From the NCBI GenBank assembly GCA_963731615.1, contig CAVSWD010000003.1, positions 1 through 64,000 on the forward strand: DNA of 64,000 nt. The letters run 5' to 3'. The stretch comes from Gaiellasilicea sp963731615. Lineage in GTDB: Bacteria > Actinomycetota > Thermoleophilia > Gaiellales > Gaiellaceae. This document shows positions 43,914 to 52,211 of the stretch, piece after piece (position 1 is the first letter of the stretch; the number at the start of each line of letters is the position of its first letter). The notes under the pieces were generated by a model. It did no database searches. It saw only the letters and a list, made by a program, of their open reading frames with translations, and was not told the DNA's origin. Both the position numbers and the translations under genes were made by a program.

Positions 43914-44948
43914 TCAGGAGAAGACGGTGACGCGAGAGCTGTTCGGTCGGACGCTGACCCGCGAACCGAGCGGAACCTCCTCGTTCGACGGGCGCTGCGA
44001 GACGAGCTCGACGCCGTCGAGGAGCACGCGATAGAAGACGTCGTGGCCGCGGAACTCGCGCCCGACGACCTCGCCGGCGCCGCCGGGGTCGAGCTCGAGC
44101 TCGAGCAGCTCCGGACGGATCAGCACCTCGACCGCGCTCGGGGAGCTTGGGTTCTGGGCGGGGAAGAGACCGACGGGTGTCTCGACGATGCCGTTGGCAA
44201 GCCGGCCGGGGAGGAAGTTTCCGGCGCCGACGAACTCCGCCGCCCAGCGCGTGGCCGGCTCGAGGTACAGCTCCTCGGGCGGTCCTTCCTGGACGACGCT
44301 GCCGTTTCGCATCAGCGCGATCCGGTCTGCGAGCGAAAACGCCTCCTCCCGGTCGTGCGTGACGAGAACGACCGTGACGCCGAGCGAGCGGAGGACGCGG
44401 GTCAGATCGTCGCGCATGGAGGCGCGCAGGTGTGGGTCGATGTTCGACCACGGCTCGTCGAGCAGCACCAGCTCCGGCCCGGGCGCGAGCGCGCGCGCGA
44501 GCGCCACCCGCTGCTGCTGGCCGCCCGAAAGCTCGTGCGGATAGCGGCTACCGAGCCCGCAGAGGTCGACGACCGCGAGCAGGCCAGGTACGCGGGCTCG
44601 TCGTTCCCGGCGCGGGAGCCCGAAGCCGACGTTCTCGGCGACGGACAGGTGCGGGAAGAGGGCGTAGTCCTGGAAGACCATGCCGACACGGCGGCGCTCG
44701 GGCGGAACCCAGCTGACTGTGCCATCAAACTGCGTGCCTGCGACCGGGACGCCGGCGAGCTCGACGGTGCCGGACTCCGGCTCCTCGAAGCCGGCGATCA
44801 ACCGCAGGAGCGTCGTCTTACCGCAGCCTGAGGGGCCAAGTAGAGCGACGAACTCGCCCGGCTCGACGCAAAGCTGCGCATCGTCGACGGCCCGCACCGC
44901 GCCATATCGCTTCGAGACCCCGTGGCAACAGATCATCCCGCAGGCCAT
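43914..44948 (-). CDS. Fe3+-type ABC transporter ATP-binding protein
   Basis: A 344-residue FbpC-like ATPase. Walker A GPSGCGKTT, Q-loop VFQDYALF, signature LSGGQQQRVALARAL, Walker B LVLLDEPWSNID and the H-loop VTHDREEA are all present. A C-terminal TOBE-like regulatory domain follows (about 240-344, VEVLIRPELLELE). The first gene of the operon. ATG 44948 lies on the edge of operator box 3, giving an essentially leaderless message; ATG 44936 is an alternative. Confidence 0.9.
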   Translation of the reverse strand: MACGMICCHGVSKRYGAVRAVDDAQLCVEPGEFVALLGPSGCGKTTLLRLIAGFEEPESGTVELAGVPVAGTQFDGTVSWVPPERRRVGMVFQDYALFPHLSVAENVGFGLPRRERRARVPGLLAVVDLCGLGSRYPHELSGGQQQRVALARALAPGPELVLLDEPWSNIDPHLRASMRDDLTRVLRSLGVTVVLVTHDREEAFSLADRIALMRNGSVVQEGPPEELYLEPATRWAAEFVGAGNFLPGRLANGIVETPVGLFPAQNPSSPSAVEVLIRPELLELELDPGGAGEVVGREFRGHDVFYRVLLDGVELVSQRPSNEEVPLGSRVSVRPNSSRVTVFS

Positions 44949-44965
44949 GTAAGGCGCACCTTACA
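44948..44965. promoter_or_regulatory. Metal-regulator operator, box 3
   Basis: TGTAAGG-CGCA-CCTTACA is a perfect 7-4-7 inverted repeat touching the start codon of the ATPase gene. On the minus strand it contains TAAGGT 9 nt before the ATG, a possible -10. It lies in the 37-bp gap to divergent priA. Confidence 0.75.
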
Positions 44966-44985
44966 CGACCACCTGCGAGGCTACG

Positions 44986-46911
44986 GTGGGCACTGTGCCG
45001 CTCGCCTCGATCTATCCCCTCATCTCCTCACGAGCGGTGGCGCGACCGTTCACCTACGAGGTCCCGGACAGCGTCGGCAAGGGTGCGGTCGTCTCGGTCC
45101 GCTTCGGTCGCGGCGCGGCGCGGGGCGTCGTCGTCGAGACCGACGTCGAGGCGCCGCCGGGCGTGACGACCGCGCCGATCGAGTCGGTCCTCTACGACCT
45201 GCCGCCCGCGCTCGTCGACCTGGCGCTCTGGGTCGCCGACTACTACGGCTCGACGCCGGCGCGCGCGCTCGAGCTGGTGGCGCCAAGGCTGCGGGCGCGC
45301 CGAGGCGAGCGCCGCCTGACGGGCGCGGGGCTCGAGGGCGAGGTCGAACCGTCCCAACTGACCCCGCCGCAGACGGCCGCTGTCGCCCGCATCGTCGAGG
45401 CGCTCGACGGCGACGGGGCGCACCTTCTGCTCGCAGGCGCGACCGGCAGCGGCAAGACGGAGGTCTACCTCCAGGCCTGCGCCGCGGCGCTCGAGCGCGG
45501 GCGCGGCGCGATCGTCCTCGTGCCCGAGATCGCGCTGACGCCGCAGACGCTCGGCCGCTTCCAGGCGCGGTTCGGTGAGCGGATCGCCGTGCTCCACTCG
45601 GGCCTGACCGAGGCGGAGCGCCGCGACGAGCGCGAGCGCGTCGTCGCCGGCGAGGCGCCGGTCGTCGTCGGCGCCCGCTCGGCCGTCTTCGCGCCTGTCC
45701 CCCGCCTGGGGCTGATCTGCATCGACGAGGAGCACGACTCGTCCTACAAGCAGGAGTCGGATCCGCGCTACGACGCACGCACCGTCGCGGCGAAGCGGGC
45801 GGCGCTGGAAGGCGCCGTCGCGGTCTACGGCAGCGCAACACCACGGCCGGAGAGCTGGGAGCGGCTGGAGCGGCTCGAGCTGGGCGAGCGGCTCGGCGCC
45901 CCGATGCCGTCCGTCAAGATCGTCGACCTGCGCCGCGAAGCCGGCTACCCGCTCTCGGCACCTCTGCTGGCCGAGCTCGGTCGGATCTCTGAGCACGGCG
46001 GCAAGGCGATCCTGTTGCTCAACCGGCGGGGCGTCGCTCCCGCGGTCCACTGCCGCGCGTGCGGTCTCTCCCGGCGCTGTGCGCTCTGCGACGTGTCGCT
46101 GACGCTGCACGGCGACTCCAGGCTGCACTGCCACCACTGCGGCTACTCGGAGAGCGTCCCGGAAGCCTGCCCGAGCTGCGGCTCGTCGGAGCTCGCCCGG
46201 ATCGGCGCCGGCACTCAGCGGCTGGAGGCCGAGCTGGCGAAGCGCGTGCCGGAGCTCGAGCGAATCAGGCTCGACGCGGACACAGCCTCGAAGCCGGCCG
46301 CGCTCCGGCAGGCGCTCGACCGCTTCGTCGCCGCGGATCGCGTCGTCCTCGTCGGCACGCAGATGGTGGCCAAGGGTCATCACTTCCCCGGCGTCTCGCT
46401 CGCCGCTGTCGTCGACGCCGACACGGGTCTCGCGCTGCCGGACTTCCGGGCCGAGGAACGCACGTTCCAACTCGTGACCCAGCTTGCCGGGCGCAGCGGC
46501 CGCGATGCGCCCGGCAAGGTGATCGTGCAGACGTTCCAGCCCGACGCGACGCCGCTTCGGTACGCGGCGCGCCATGACGTCGCCGGCTTCCTCACCGAGG
46601 AGCTCGGACGCAGGCGAGAGCTCGGCTACCCGCCCTTCCGCCACCTCGTTTCGATCGTTGCCTCCGGCTCGGATGCTGCGGCGCCCGCCCGTCTGCTGCG
46701 CGAGCTGAGCGGCGAGCTGGGCGGTGCCGACCTCCTCGGCCCGGCACCGCTCCTGCGACTGCGCGGGCGTCACCGCGCTCAGCTCGTCGCGAAGACCGAC
46801 GCCCCACGCGCGCTCGCTGTTCGGGCGGCGCAGGTGCTCGCTCGCGCCGCGCCGGCGATGCGCAAGGCCGGCGTCAACGCGGTCGTCGACGTCGATCCAC
46901 AATCGCTCTGA
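44986..46911 (+). CDS. priA: Primosomal protein N' (PriA helicase)
   Basis: A 641-residue replication-restart helicase. The N-terminal 3'-DNA-binding domain (FTYEVPDSVGKGAVVSVRFG) is followed by Walker A GATGSGKTEVY and the DEEH box, so the ATPase appears functional. Many actinobacterial PriA proteins lack these motifs. Zinc cysteines occur as CRACG, CALC, CHHCG and CPSCG. GTG 44986 or 44995 is the start. It opens a priA-def-fmt-rsmB run. Confidence 0.93.
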   Translation: MGTVPLASIYPLISSRAVARPFTYEVPDSVGKGAVVSVRFGRGAARGVVVETDVEAPPGVTTAPIESVLYDLPPALVDLALWVADYYGSTPARALELVAPRLRARRGERRLTGAGLEGEVEPSQLTPPQTAAVARIVEALDGDGAHLLLAGATGSGKTEVYLQACAAALERGRGAIVLVPEIALTPQTLGRFQARFGERIAVLHSGLTEAERRDERERVVAGEAPVVVGARSAVFAPVPRLGLICIDEEHDSSYKQESDPRYDARTVAAKRAALEGAVAVYGSATPRPESWERLERLELGERLGAPMPSVKIVDLRREAGYPLSAPLLAELGRISEHGGKAILLLNRRGVAPAVHCRACGLSRRCALCDVSLTLHGDSRLHCHHCGYSESVPEACPSCGSSELARIGAGTQRLEAELAKRVPELERIRLDADTASKPAALRQALDRFVAADRVVLVGTQMVAKGHHFPGVSLAAVVDADTGLALPDFRAEERTFQLVTQLAGRSGRDAPGKVIVQTFQPDATPLRYAARHDVAGFLTEELGRRRELGYPPFRHLVSIVASGSDAAAPARLLRELSGELGGADLLGPAPLLRLRGRHRAQLVAKTDAPRALAVRAAQVLARAAPAMRKAGVNAVVDVDPQSL

Positions 46912-46912
46912 T

Positions 46913-46918
46913 TACACT
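46913..46918 (+). promoter_or_regulatory. -10-like hexamer TACACT
   Basis: TACACT lies 7 nt before the ATG of def, in the 14-bp gap after priA, with no ribosome site visible. Confidence 0.4.
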
Positions 46919-46925
46919 CGCCCGG

Positions 46926-47516
46926 ATGGCGGCGGAAGGCGGTCTGCGCCCGGAGAACCGGGACGAGGAGGAGCGGGAGGAGCGAGAGCTCGACGAGCAG
47001 GCACGGGAGCGCCGCCGGATCGCCCTGGCGCAGATCCGGCAGTACCCCGACGCAGTGCTCCGGATGCGCGCGCGGGAGGTGGAGTCGTTCGACGACGACC
47101 TCGCCCGGCTCGCCGGCCGGATGACCCACCTGATGCACGACGCGCGCGGCGTCGGCCTCGCCGCTACGCAGGTCGGCGTGCTGCAGCGCTTCTTCGTCTT
47201 TCAGCAGGAGGGCGAGGAGGACGCGACGACCGTCGTCAATCCCGAGATCGTGGAGCGGATCGCGGCAACGGAGGTTCTCGACGAGGGCTGTCTCTCGATC
47301 CAGGGCGTGCTCGTCCCGGTCGAGCGCTCGCTCGGGGTGGTGCTCGCAGGGCAGGACGTGACGGGCGCGCCACTGCGGCTCGAGCTCGACGCCATGAACG
47401 CGCGCGTCGTGCAGCACGAGCTCGATCACCTCGACGGCGTGCTGATGATCCAGCGCACCGATGACGACTCTCGCCGCGAGGCGCTGGCGACGCTGCGCCG
47501 CCAGATCTCCGGCTAG
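46926..47516 (+). CDS. def: Peptide deformylase
   Basis: A 196-residue metalloenzyme removing the formyl group from new proteins. The three motifs are GVGLAATQVG, EGCLSIQG (Cys ligand) and QHELDHLDG (HExxH ligands and Glu). It carries an unusual acidic N-terminal extension of about 30 residues (DEEEREERELDEQARERRR), possibly because the true start is the later Met-less IALAQIRQYP region. fmt starts three bases after the stop, as is common. Confidence 0.93.
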   Translation: MAAEGGLRPENRDEEEREERELDEQARERRRIALAQIRQYPDAVLRMRAREVESFDDDLARLAGRMTHLMHDARGVGLAATQVGVLQRFFVFQQEGEEDATTVVNPEIVERIAATEVLDEGCLSIQGVLVPVERSLGVVLAGQDVTGAPLRLELDAMNARVVQHELDHLDGVLMIQRTDDDSRREALATLRRQISG

Positions 47517-47519
47517 CCC

Positions 47520-48305
47520 ATGAAGCTTGCTGTGGCCGCCACGGCGCCGTTCGGAGCGGACGTGCTCGAGCGGCTCGCGGCGCGGCACGAGGTCGCTGCC
47601 CTCTTGACCCGGCCCGATCGACCCGCGGGGCGCGGGCGCAAGCTGGCCTCGCCGCCCGCGAAGCTCGCCGCCGAGCGCCTCGGGATCCCCGTCCTCCAGC
47701 CCGAGCGGCCGACCGCGGAGCTCGAGCTGCCGGCCGACACGGTCGTCGTCGCCGCGTACGGGCTGCTGCTGCCGGAAGGGCTGCTCGAGCGAGGGCTCTG
47801 GCTGAACGTCCACCCGTCGCTGCTGCCACGCTGGCGTGGCGCCGCGCCGGTCGAGCGCGCGCTGCTGGCGGGCGACGCCGAGACGGGCGTGACGATTCAC
47901 GAGACGGTGAAGGAGCTCGACGCCGGTCCCGTCGCGGCGATGGAGACGTTCCCGGTTCCGGTCGAGTGGGATGCAGGGGATGTCTACGCACGCGCCGCCG
48001 AGCTCGCGGTCGAGCTGCTGGACGAGGCGCTCCCGAAGCCGGTGTTCAGGCCGCAGGCGGGCACGCCGACCTACGCGGCCAAGATCGAGCCGGCCGACCG
48101 GGAGCTCGACCTGTCGAAGCCGGCGGAGAGCCTGAACCGGATCCGGGCACTGTCGCCGCACATCGGCGCCCGCGGCGAGCTCGACGGCCGCCGCGTCACG
48201 ATCTGGCGGGCACGGCTCGATGACGGCGAGCTCGTCCCTCTCGAAGTGCAGCCCGAGGGCGGCAAGCGGATGTCCTACGACGCGTTCCGTCGCGGCCTGC
48301 GTTGA
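47520..48305 (+). CDS. fmt: Methionyl-tRNA formyltransferase
   Basis: A 261-residue enzyme that formylates initiator Met-tRNA. The core NVHPSLLPRWRGAAPVERAL supplies Asn and His of the catalytic triad, and KELDAGPV the Asp. The C-terminal OB domain (about 170-261) is compact, ending GGKRMSYDAFRRGLR. The protein is some 50 residues shorter than the E. coli enzyme, mostly in loops. Its end overlaps rsmB by four bases. Confidence 0.93.
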   Translation: MKLAVAATAPFGADVLERLAARHEVAALLTRPDRPAGRGRKLASPPAKLAAERLGIPVLQPERPTAELELPADTVVVAAYGLLLPEGLLERGLWLNVHPSLLPRWRGAAPVERALLAGDAETGVTIHETVKELDAGPVAAMETFPVPVEWDAGDVYARAAELAVELLDEALPKPVFRPQAGTPTYAAKIEPADRELDLSKPAESLNRIRALSPHIGARGELDGRRVTIWRARLDDGELVPLEVQPEGGKRMSYDAFRRGLR

Positions 48306-49516
48306 CGGTCTCGCCGGCGCGAAGCGCCGCCTACGAGGTGCTGCGACGCGTCTTCGAGGAGGACGCGTACGCCGACCGCGCGCTTCGGAGCGCCTCCCAG
48401 GGTCTCGACGCTCGCGACCGCTCGCTCGCGCGGCAGCTCGCGTTCGGCTCGGTGCAGCGCGCTCGGACGCTCGATCACGCGATCGAGACGCTCGGCAAGC
48501 GCCCCGTGCGCAAGCTCGACGCGCCGGTGCTCGCGGCGCTGCGTCTGGGCGCCTACCAGCTCGGCTACCTCGACGGCGTTCCTCGCTACGCGGCCGTGAA
48601 CGAGTCGGTCGAGCTTGTCCGCCGCGCGCGGCTCGAACGGGCGGTGCCGTTCACGAATGCCGTGCTCCGGCGCCTCGGCGAGGGAATCGAGCAGCTGCTC
48701 GACGACCTGCCGGAAGGCCCGCTCAAGCACTCCTACCCCGACTGGATCTGGGACGTCTGGCGGCGCGATCTCGGCGACGAGGGCGCGCTCGCGCTGATGC
48801 GGGCGCAGAACGAGCCACCACCCGTCGTGGTCAGACATGTCCGGGGACAGTCCCCAGACGGGTCCGAAACAGACATCCCGAATGCCTACACGGTCGCGCG
48901 CGTCGACGAGGCCGCGCTCGAGCGCGGCGAGATCTGGCCCCAGAGCCGCGGCTCGCAGCTCGCCGGGCTCTGCGTCGGCTCGCAGCCGGGCGAGCGGGTG
49001 CTCGACCTCTGCGCCGCGCCGGGTGGGAAGGCGACGATGCTGGCGGGCGAGGTCGTCGCCGTCGAGGCGAATGAGGCCAGGGCTCGCGAGCTGACGGAGA
49101 ACGCCGGACGGCTCGGCGCCACGAACGTGCGCGTCGTCCACGCCGACGGTCGCGAGCTCCCGCCCGAGCTGACCGGCTTCGATCGCGCACTCGTCGATGC
49201 GCCGTGCTCGGGACTCGGCGTCCTCGCTGCGCGCCCGGATCTTCGCTGGCGCTCGACGCCGCTGCCCGAGCTTCAGCTCGAGCTGTTGCGTGCGGCGGCC
49301 GAGCGGGTGCGGCCGGGCGGCACGATCGTCTACTCCGTCTGCACCGTCAATGCCGACGAGTCGGAGGCGGTCGTCGACGCCGCGGGGTTGAAGGTCGAGC
49401 CGATCGAGGAGTGGCCGCAGTTTCGCCACGACCGGCGGCCCGAGTTCCTGCAGACGCTGCCGCACGTGCACGCGACGAGCGGCTTCTTCATCGCCCGCCT
49501 CCGCGTCGAGGGCTAG
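48302..49516 (+). CDS. rsmB: 16S rRNA m5C967 methyltransferase RsmB
   Basis: A 404-residue enzyme with a NusB-like RNA-binding domain (about 1-140) and a SAM methyltransferase domain. VLDLCAAPGGKA is the SAM site, DAPCSGLG and SVCTVN hold the two catalytic cysteines, and IWPQSRGSQLAG is conserved. TTG start in the fmt overlap. Between the two domains a palindromic repeat (48836-48875) supplies residues RHVRGQSPDGSETDIP in frame, replacing part of the usual linker. Otherwise intact. Confidence 0.93.
   Translation: MTVSPARSAAYEVLRRVFEEDAYADRALRSASQGLDARDRSLARQLAFGSVQRARTLDHAIETLGKRPVRKLDAPVLAALRLGAYQLGYLDGVPRYAAVNESVELVRRARLERAVPFTNAVLRRLGEGIEQLLDDLPEGPLKHSYPDWIWDVWRRDLGDEGALALMRAQNEPPPVVVRHVRGQSPDGSETDIPNAYTVARVDEAALERGEIWPQSRGSQLAGLCVGSQPGERVLDLCAAPGGKATMLAGEVVAVEANEARARELTENAGRLGATNVRVVHADGRELPPELTGFDRALVDAPCSGLGVLAARPDLRWRSTPLPELQLELLRAAAERVRPGGTIVYSVCTVNADESEAVVDAAGLKVEPIEEWPQFRHDRRPEFLQTLPHVHATSGFFIARLRVEG
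48836..48875. repeat. REP-like palindromic repeat inside rsmB
   Basis: These 40 bases match 31854-31893 in inverse orientation at about 36 of 40 positions, including the GGGGACAGTCCCC core. It reads through rsmB in frame without a stop. Confidence 0.7.
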
Positions 49517-49977
49517 CAGAGGCTCTGGCGCCGGACGGTGATGTCGAGCGGCGGCAGCGGCTTCCCGGTCGCGGCCTCGACCCATTCTCCGTCCTCGAGC
49601 TGGCGTAGCGGCGGCACGTCGAGCACCTCGCACCAGCGCTCGATCTTGGCCGTCTCGACGCGCGCGAGGACCCAGAATTGCGTCCCGTCGCCTTTCTCGG
49701 GCACGAGCTCGAAGCTCGTTCCCGCGTCGGGCTGCGCATCGTCGATCGGGAACTCCGGTGCCTCTGCCGGCGGCCGCTTCGTGCCGGGATAGAGGGCGAC
49801 GAAGTGCACGAGCGGCGCGTCCTGCTTCAGCTCGGGCGCAGCGCGGACGATGCCCGTGAGGGCCGGCGGGCTCTCCTCGTCCTCGAGCGGCTTCGAGAGG
49901 TAGATGATCAGGCCGACGAAGCCGACGACGACGAGCAGCGCTGGGATGAACGTGAACTTGCCGAAGAAGCGGCGCAC
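49513..49977 (-). CDS. Small membrane-anchored hypothetical protein
   Basis: A protein of 154 residues with one transmembrane helix (about 9-27, PALLVVVGFVGLIIYLS) and an outer domain rich in proline and acidic residues (FVALYPGTKRPPAEAPEFPI, then TQFWVLARVETAKIERWCEV). I do not recognise it. Start GTG 49977 is chosen from the RRFFGKF basic N-terminus. It is divergent to rpe and its end overlaps rsmB by four bases. Confidence 0.6.
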   Translation of the reverse strand: MRRFFGKFTFIPALLVVVGFVGLIIYLSKPLEDEESPPALTGIVRAAPELKQDAPLVHFVALYPGTKRPPAEAPEFPIDDAQPDAGTSFELVPEKGDGTQFWVLARVETAKIERWCEVLDVPPLRQLEDGEWVEAATGKPLPPLDITVRRQSLC

Positions 49978-50016
49978 GGACGTTAGTGAAGCAGCAATCG
50001 CGAGGCTGGGTGTCCA

Positions 50017-50022
50017 TAAGAT
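50017..50022 (+). promoter_or_regulatory. -10-like hexamer TAAGAT
   Basis: TAAGAT lies 6 nt before the ATG of rpe, in the short gap to the divergent hypothetical gene. I found no FMN riboswitch here. Confidence 0.45.
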
Positions 50023-50028
50023 CGCCGT

Positions 50029-50703
50029 ATGGCCTGGCGCGACTGGGTTCGCACCGTCGAGATCGAGCCGTCGCTCTACGCGGCCGACTTCGCGAACCTC
50101 GGCGCCCAGATCGAGGAGCTCTTGAACGCCGGTGCCCGTGTCTTCCACTTCGACATCGGGGACGGCCACTTCGTTCCGCCGGTGACGATCGGCCCCGTCG
50201 TGCTGCGCTCGATCGCGCCGCGGATCCACGAGCTCGGCGGCCGGATCGACTGTCACCTGATGGTCGACAACCCGGCCCGCCACTTCGAGGAGATCGCGGC
50301 CTCGGGTGGCGACAGCGTCACGTTCCACGTCGAGGTCGCAGGCGATGTCGTCGGCGTGCTGGCGCAGGCGCGTGCACACGGGCTCGGCGTCGGCGTCGCC
50401 TTCAATCCGGTGACGGATGTCGAGGCGGCGGCGGAGGCGGCCAACCTCGGCGCCGACCTCTGCCTCTGCATGTCGATCGAGCCCGGCTACTCCGGCCAGG
50501 AGCTGATGACCGACGCCTACGCCCGGATCGAGCGCCTCCGAGGCTTGGTCGACTGCCTCGTCCAGGTCGACGGTGGCGTGAAGCCGGACAACGTCCGCCG
50601 CGTGCGCGACGCCGGGGCCGACCTGCTCGTCGTCGGCAGCGGCATCTTCGCGGCCGAGGAGCTCGGCCGCGCCTACCGCGAGCTCGTCCAGGCCGTTTCG
50701 TGA
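50029..50703 (+). CDS. rpe: Ribulose-phosphate 3-epimerase
   Basis: A 224-residue TIM-barrel enzyme of the pentose phosphate pathway. IEPSLYAADFANL, HFDIGDGHFVPPVTIGP, HLMVDNPARH, MSIEPGYSGQEL and VDGGVKPDNV contain the metal-binding His/Asp residues. It is placed first in the riboflavin operon and supplies its ribulose 5-phosphate substrate. Its stop overlaps ribD (GTGA). Confidence 0.95.
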   Translation: MAWRDWVRTVEIEPSLYAADFANLGAQIEELLNAGARVFHFDIGDGHFVPPVTIGPVVLRSIAPRIHELGGRIDCHLMVDNPARHFEEIAASGGDSVTFHVEVAGDVVGVLAQARAHGLGVGVAFNPVTDVEAAAEAANLGADLCLCMSIEPGYSGQELMTDAYARIERLRGLVDCLVQVDGGVKPDNVRRVRDAGADLLVVGSGIFAAEELGRAYRELVQAVS

Positions 50704-51635
50704 GCCTCGAGCGGGCGCTCGAGCTCGCCGAGGAGGCACGCGGCCGCGCGTATCCGAAGCCGACGGTCGGAGCCGCCGTCGTCGACGGCAGCGAGATCGT
50801 CGGCGAGGGCGCGACCGAGGCGGCCGGCCGGCACGGCGAGATCGTCGCGCTCGAAGCGGCCGGCTCCCGCGCGCGCGGCGCCACTCTCTACGTGACGATG
50901 GAGCCGTGCGCGCACCACGGCACGACGCCGCCTTGCGTCGACGCGGTGGTGGCTGCCGGCATCGCACGCGTCGTCGCCGGCGCGCTCGACCCGAACCCCG
51001 AGGCCGGCGGCGGGCTCGACCTGCTGCGCGAGCGCGGAGTCGAGGTCGAGCTCGCAGAGAGCTTCGAGGCGCGGCGCCAGAACGAGGCCTGGCGGACGTG
51101 GGTCGCCGAGAAGCGCCCGTTCGTCACCTACAAGGCCGCGGTGACTCTGGACGGCCGCGTCACGCTTCCAGGCGAGCGCTGGGTCTCGGGCGAGGAGTCG
51201 CGCCGTCTCGTGCACGAGCTGCGTGCCGCCTCGGACGCGGTCGCCGTCGGGATGGGCACCGTCCGGCTGGAGAACCCGCGGCTCGATGCGCGCGAGGTCG
51301 GAGCGACCAGACAGCCGCGTCGGCTCGCCTTCGGTCACGGGCCGCTGCCGGAGGGCTCGGAGCTCGAGCTGCGAAGCGGCTCGCTCGAGGAGGAACTGCA
51401 GGCGCTCGCCGCCGAGGGCGTCCAGTCGCTCCTGCTCGAAGGTGGCCCGACGCTGGCGGGAGCGTTCCTGCGGGCGAAGCTCGTCGACAAGCTCCTGCTC
51501 TTCGTCGCACCCAAGCTGTCGGGTTCCGGGCCCGGGCTCGCCGACCGGCTCGACGAGCCGCTCCAGCTGTCTCGCCTGTCCAGCCGGCCGGTTGGCGACG
51601 ACGTCCTGCTCGAGGCATACCTCCACGAGCCGTAA
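50700..51635 (+). CDS. ribD: Bifunctional riboflavin deaminase/reductase RibD
   Basis: A 311-residue enzyme for steps two and three of riboflavin synthesis. The deaminase half (about 1-125) has zinc ligands in GRHGEIVALE and PCAHHGTTPPC; the catalytic motif reads HGE in place of the common HAE. The reductase half begins at FVTYKAAVTLDGRV, with LLLEGGPTLAGAF near the end. GTG start within the rpe stop. Confidence 0.92.
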   Translation: MSLERALELAEEARGRAYPKPTVGAAVVDGSEIVGEGATEAAGRHGEIVALEAAGSRARGATLYVTMEPCAHHGTTPPCVDAVVAAGIARVVAGALDPNPEAGGGLDLLRERGVEVELAESFEARRQNEAWRTWVAEKRPFVTYKAAVTLDGRVTLPGERWVSGEESRRLVHELRAASDAVAVGMGTVRLENPRLDAREVGATRQPRRLAFGHGPLPEGSELELRSGSLEEELQALAAEGVQSLLLEGGPTLAGAFLRAKLVDKLLLFVAPKLSGSGPGLADRLDEPLQLSRLSSRPVGDDVLLEAYLHEP

Positions 51636-51638
51636 CCT
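51633..51638 (+). promoter_or_regulatory. -10-like hexamer TAACCT
   Basis: TAACCT overlaps the ribD stop and lies 6 nt before the GTG of ribE, suggesting an internal leaderless promoter. Confidence 0.35.
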
Positions 51639-51644
51639 GGGAAC

Positions 51645-52211
51645 GTGTTCACCGGGCTCGTACGGGAGATCGGGAAGGTGGAGTCGTTCGAGGATGGACG
51701 GCTCGTCGTCGCAGCGGAGACCGCGGCCGAGCTCGGCGACTCCGTCTCCGTTGCGGGTGTCTGCCTCACCGTGGTCGAGGCCGCACCCGGTCGCCTCGCG
51801 TTCGACGTCGTGCCGGAGACCACGTCGCGCGTGAAGCCGTTCGCCGGCCGCGTCAACGTGGAGCCGGCCCTGCGAGCGGGCGATCCGCTCGGCGGGCACC
51901 AGGTGCAGGGCCATGTCGACGGCACCGGCAGGGTCGCGACAGTGGCGCCGGAAGGAGACGGCGTTCGGGTGCGGATCGAGCTCGCGCCGGACCTCCTGCG
52001 CTACTGCGTCGAGAAGGGCTCGATCACCGTCGACGGCGTCTCGCTGACGGTGGCGGCGATCGACGAGGGTGGGGTCGAGGTCGCCTTGATCCCGCACACG
52101 CTCGCGGTGACGACGCTCTCCGAGCTCGTCCCGGGTAGCCTCGTGAACGTCGAGACGGACGTGCTCGCGAAGTACGCCGAGCGCGCACACGCGGGTACGA
52201 TGCGCCCGTGA
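51645..52211 (+). CDS. ribE: Riboflavin synthase, alpha chain
   Basis: A 188-residue enzyme with two lumazine-binding repeats: MFTGLVREIGKVESF and the matching second copy beginning at HQVQGHVDGTGRV. SVAGVCLTVVE and TVDGVSLTVAAI are the repeated loops, and IPHTLAVTTL completes it. GTG start; the end overlaps ribBA by four bases. Confidence 0.94.
   Translation: MFTGLVREIGKVESFEDGRLVVAAETAAELGDSVSVAGVCLTVVEAAPGRLAFDVVPETTSRVKPFAGRVNVEPALRAGDPLGGHQVQGHVDGTGRVATVAPEGDGVRVRIELAPDLLRYCVEKGSITVDGVSLTVAAIDEGGVEVALIPHTLAVTTLSELVPGSLVNVETDVLAKYAERAHAGTMRP
52196..52201 (+). promoter_or_regulatory. -10-like hexamer TACGAT
   Basis: TACGAT lies inside the ribE end, 6 nt before the GTG of ribBA. It is weaker evidence than the intergenic examples. 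Confidence 0.25.

Noticed and set aside
45028..46902. Minus-strand 624-codon open frame opposite priA
   Set aside because: priA has all helicase motifs; the antisense frame has no recognisable domain.
49978..50028. FMN riboswitch before the riboflavin genes
   Set aside because: The gap is only 51 bases and has no RFN-element pattern; a leaderless-type box fits instead.
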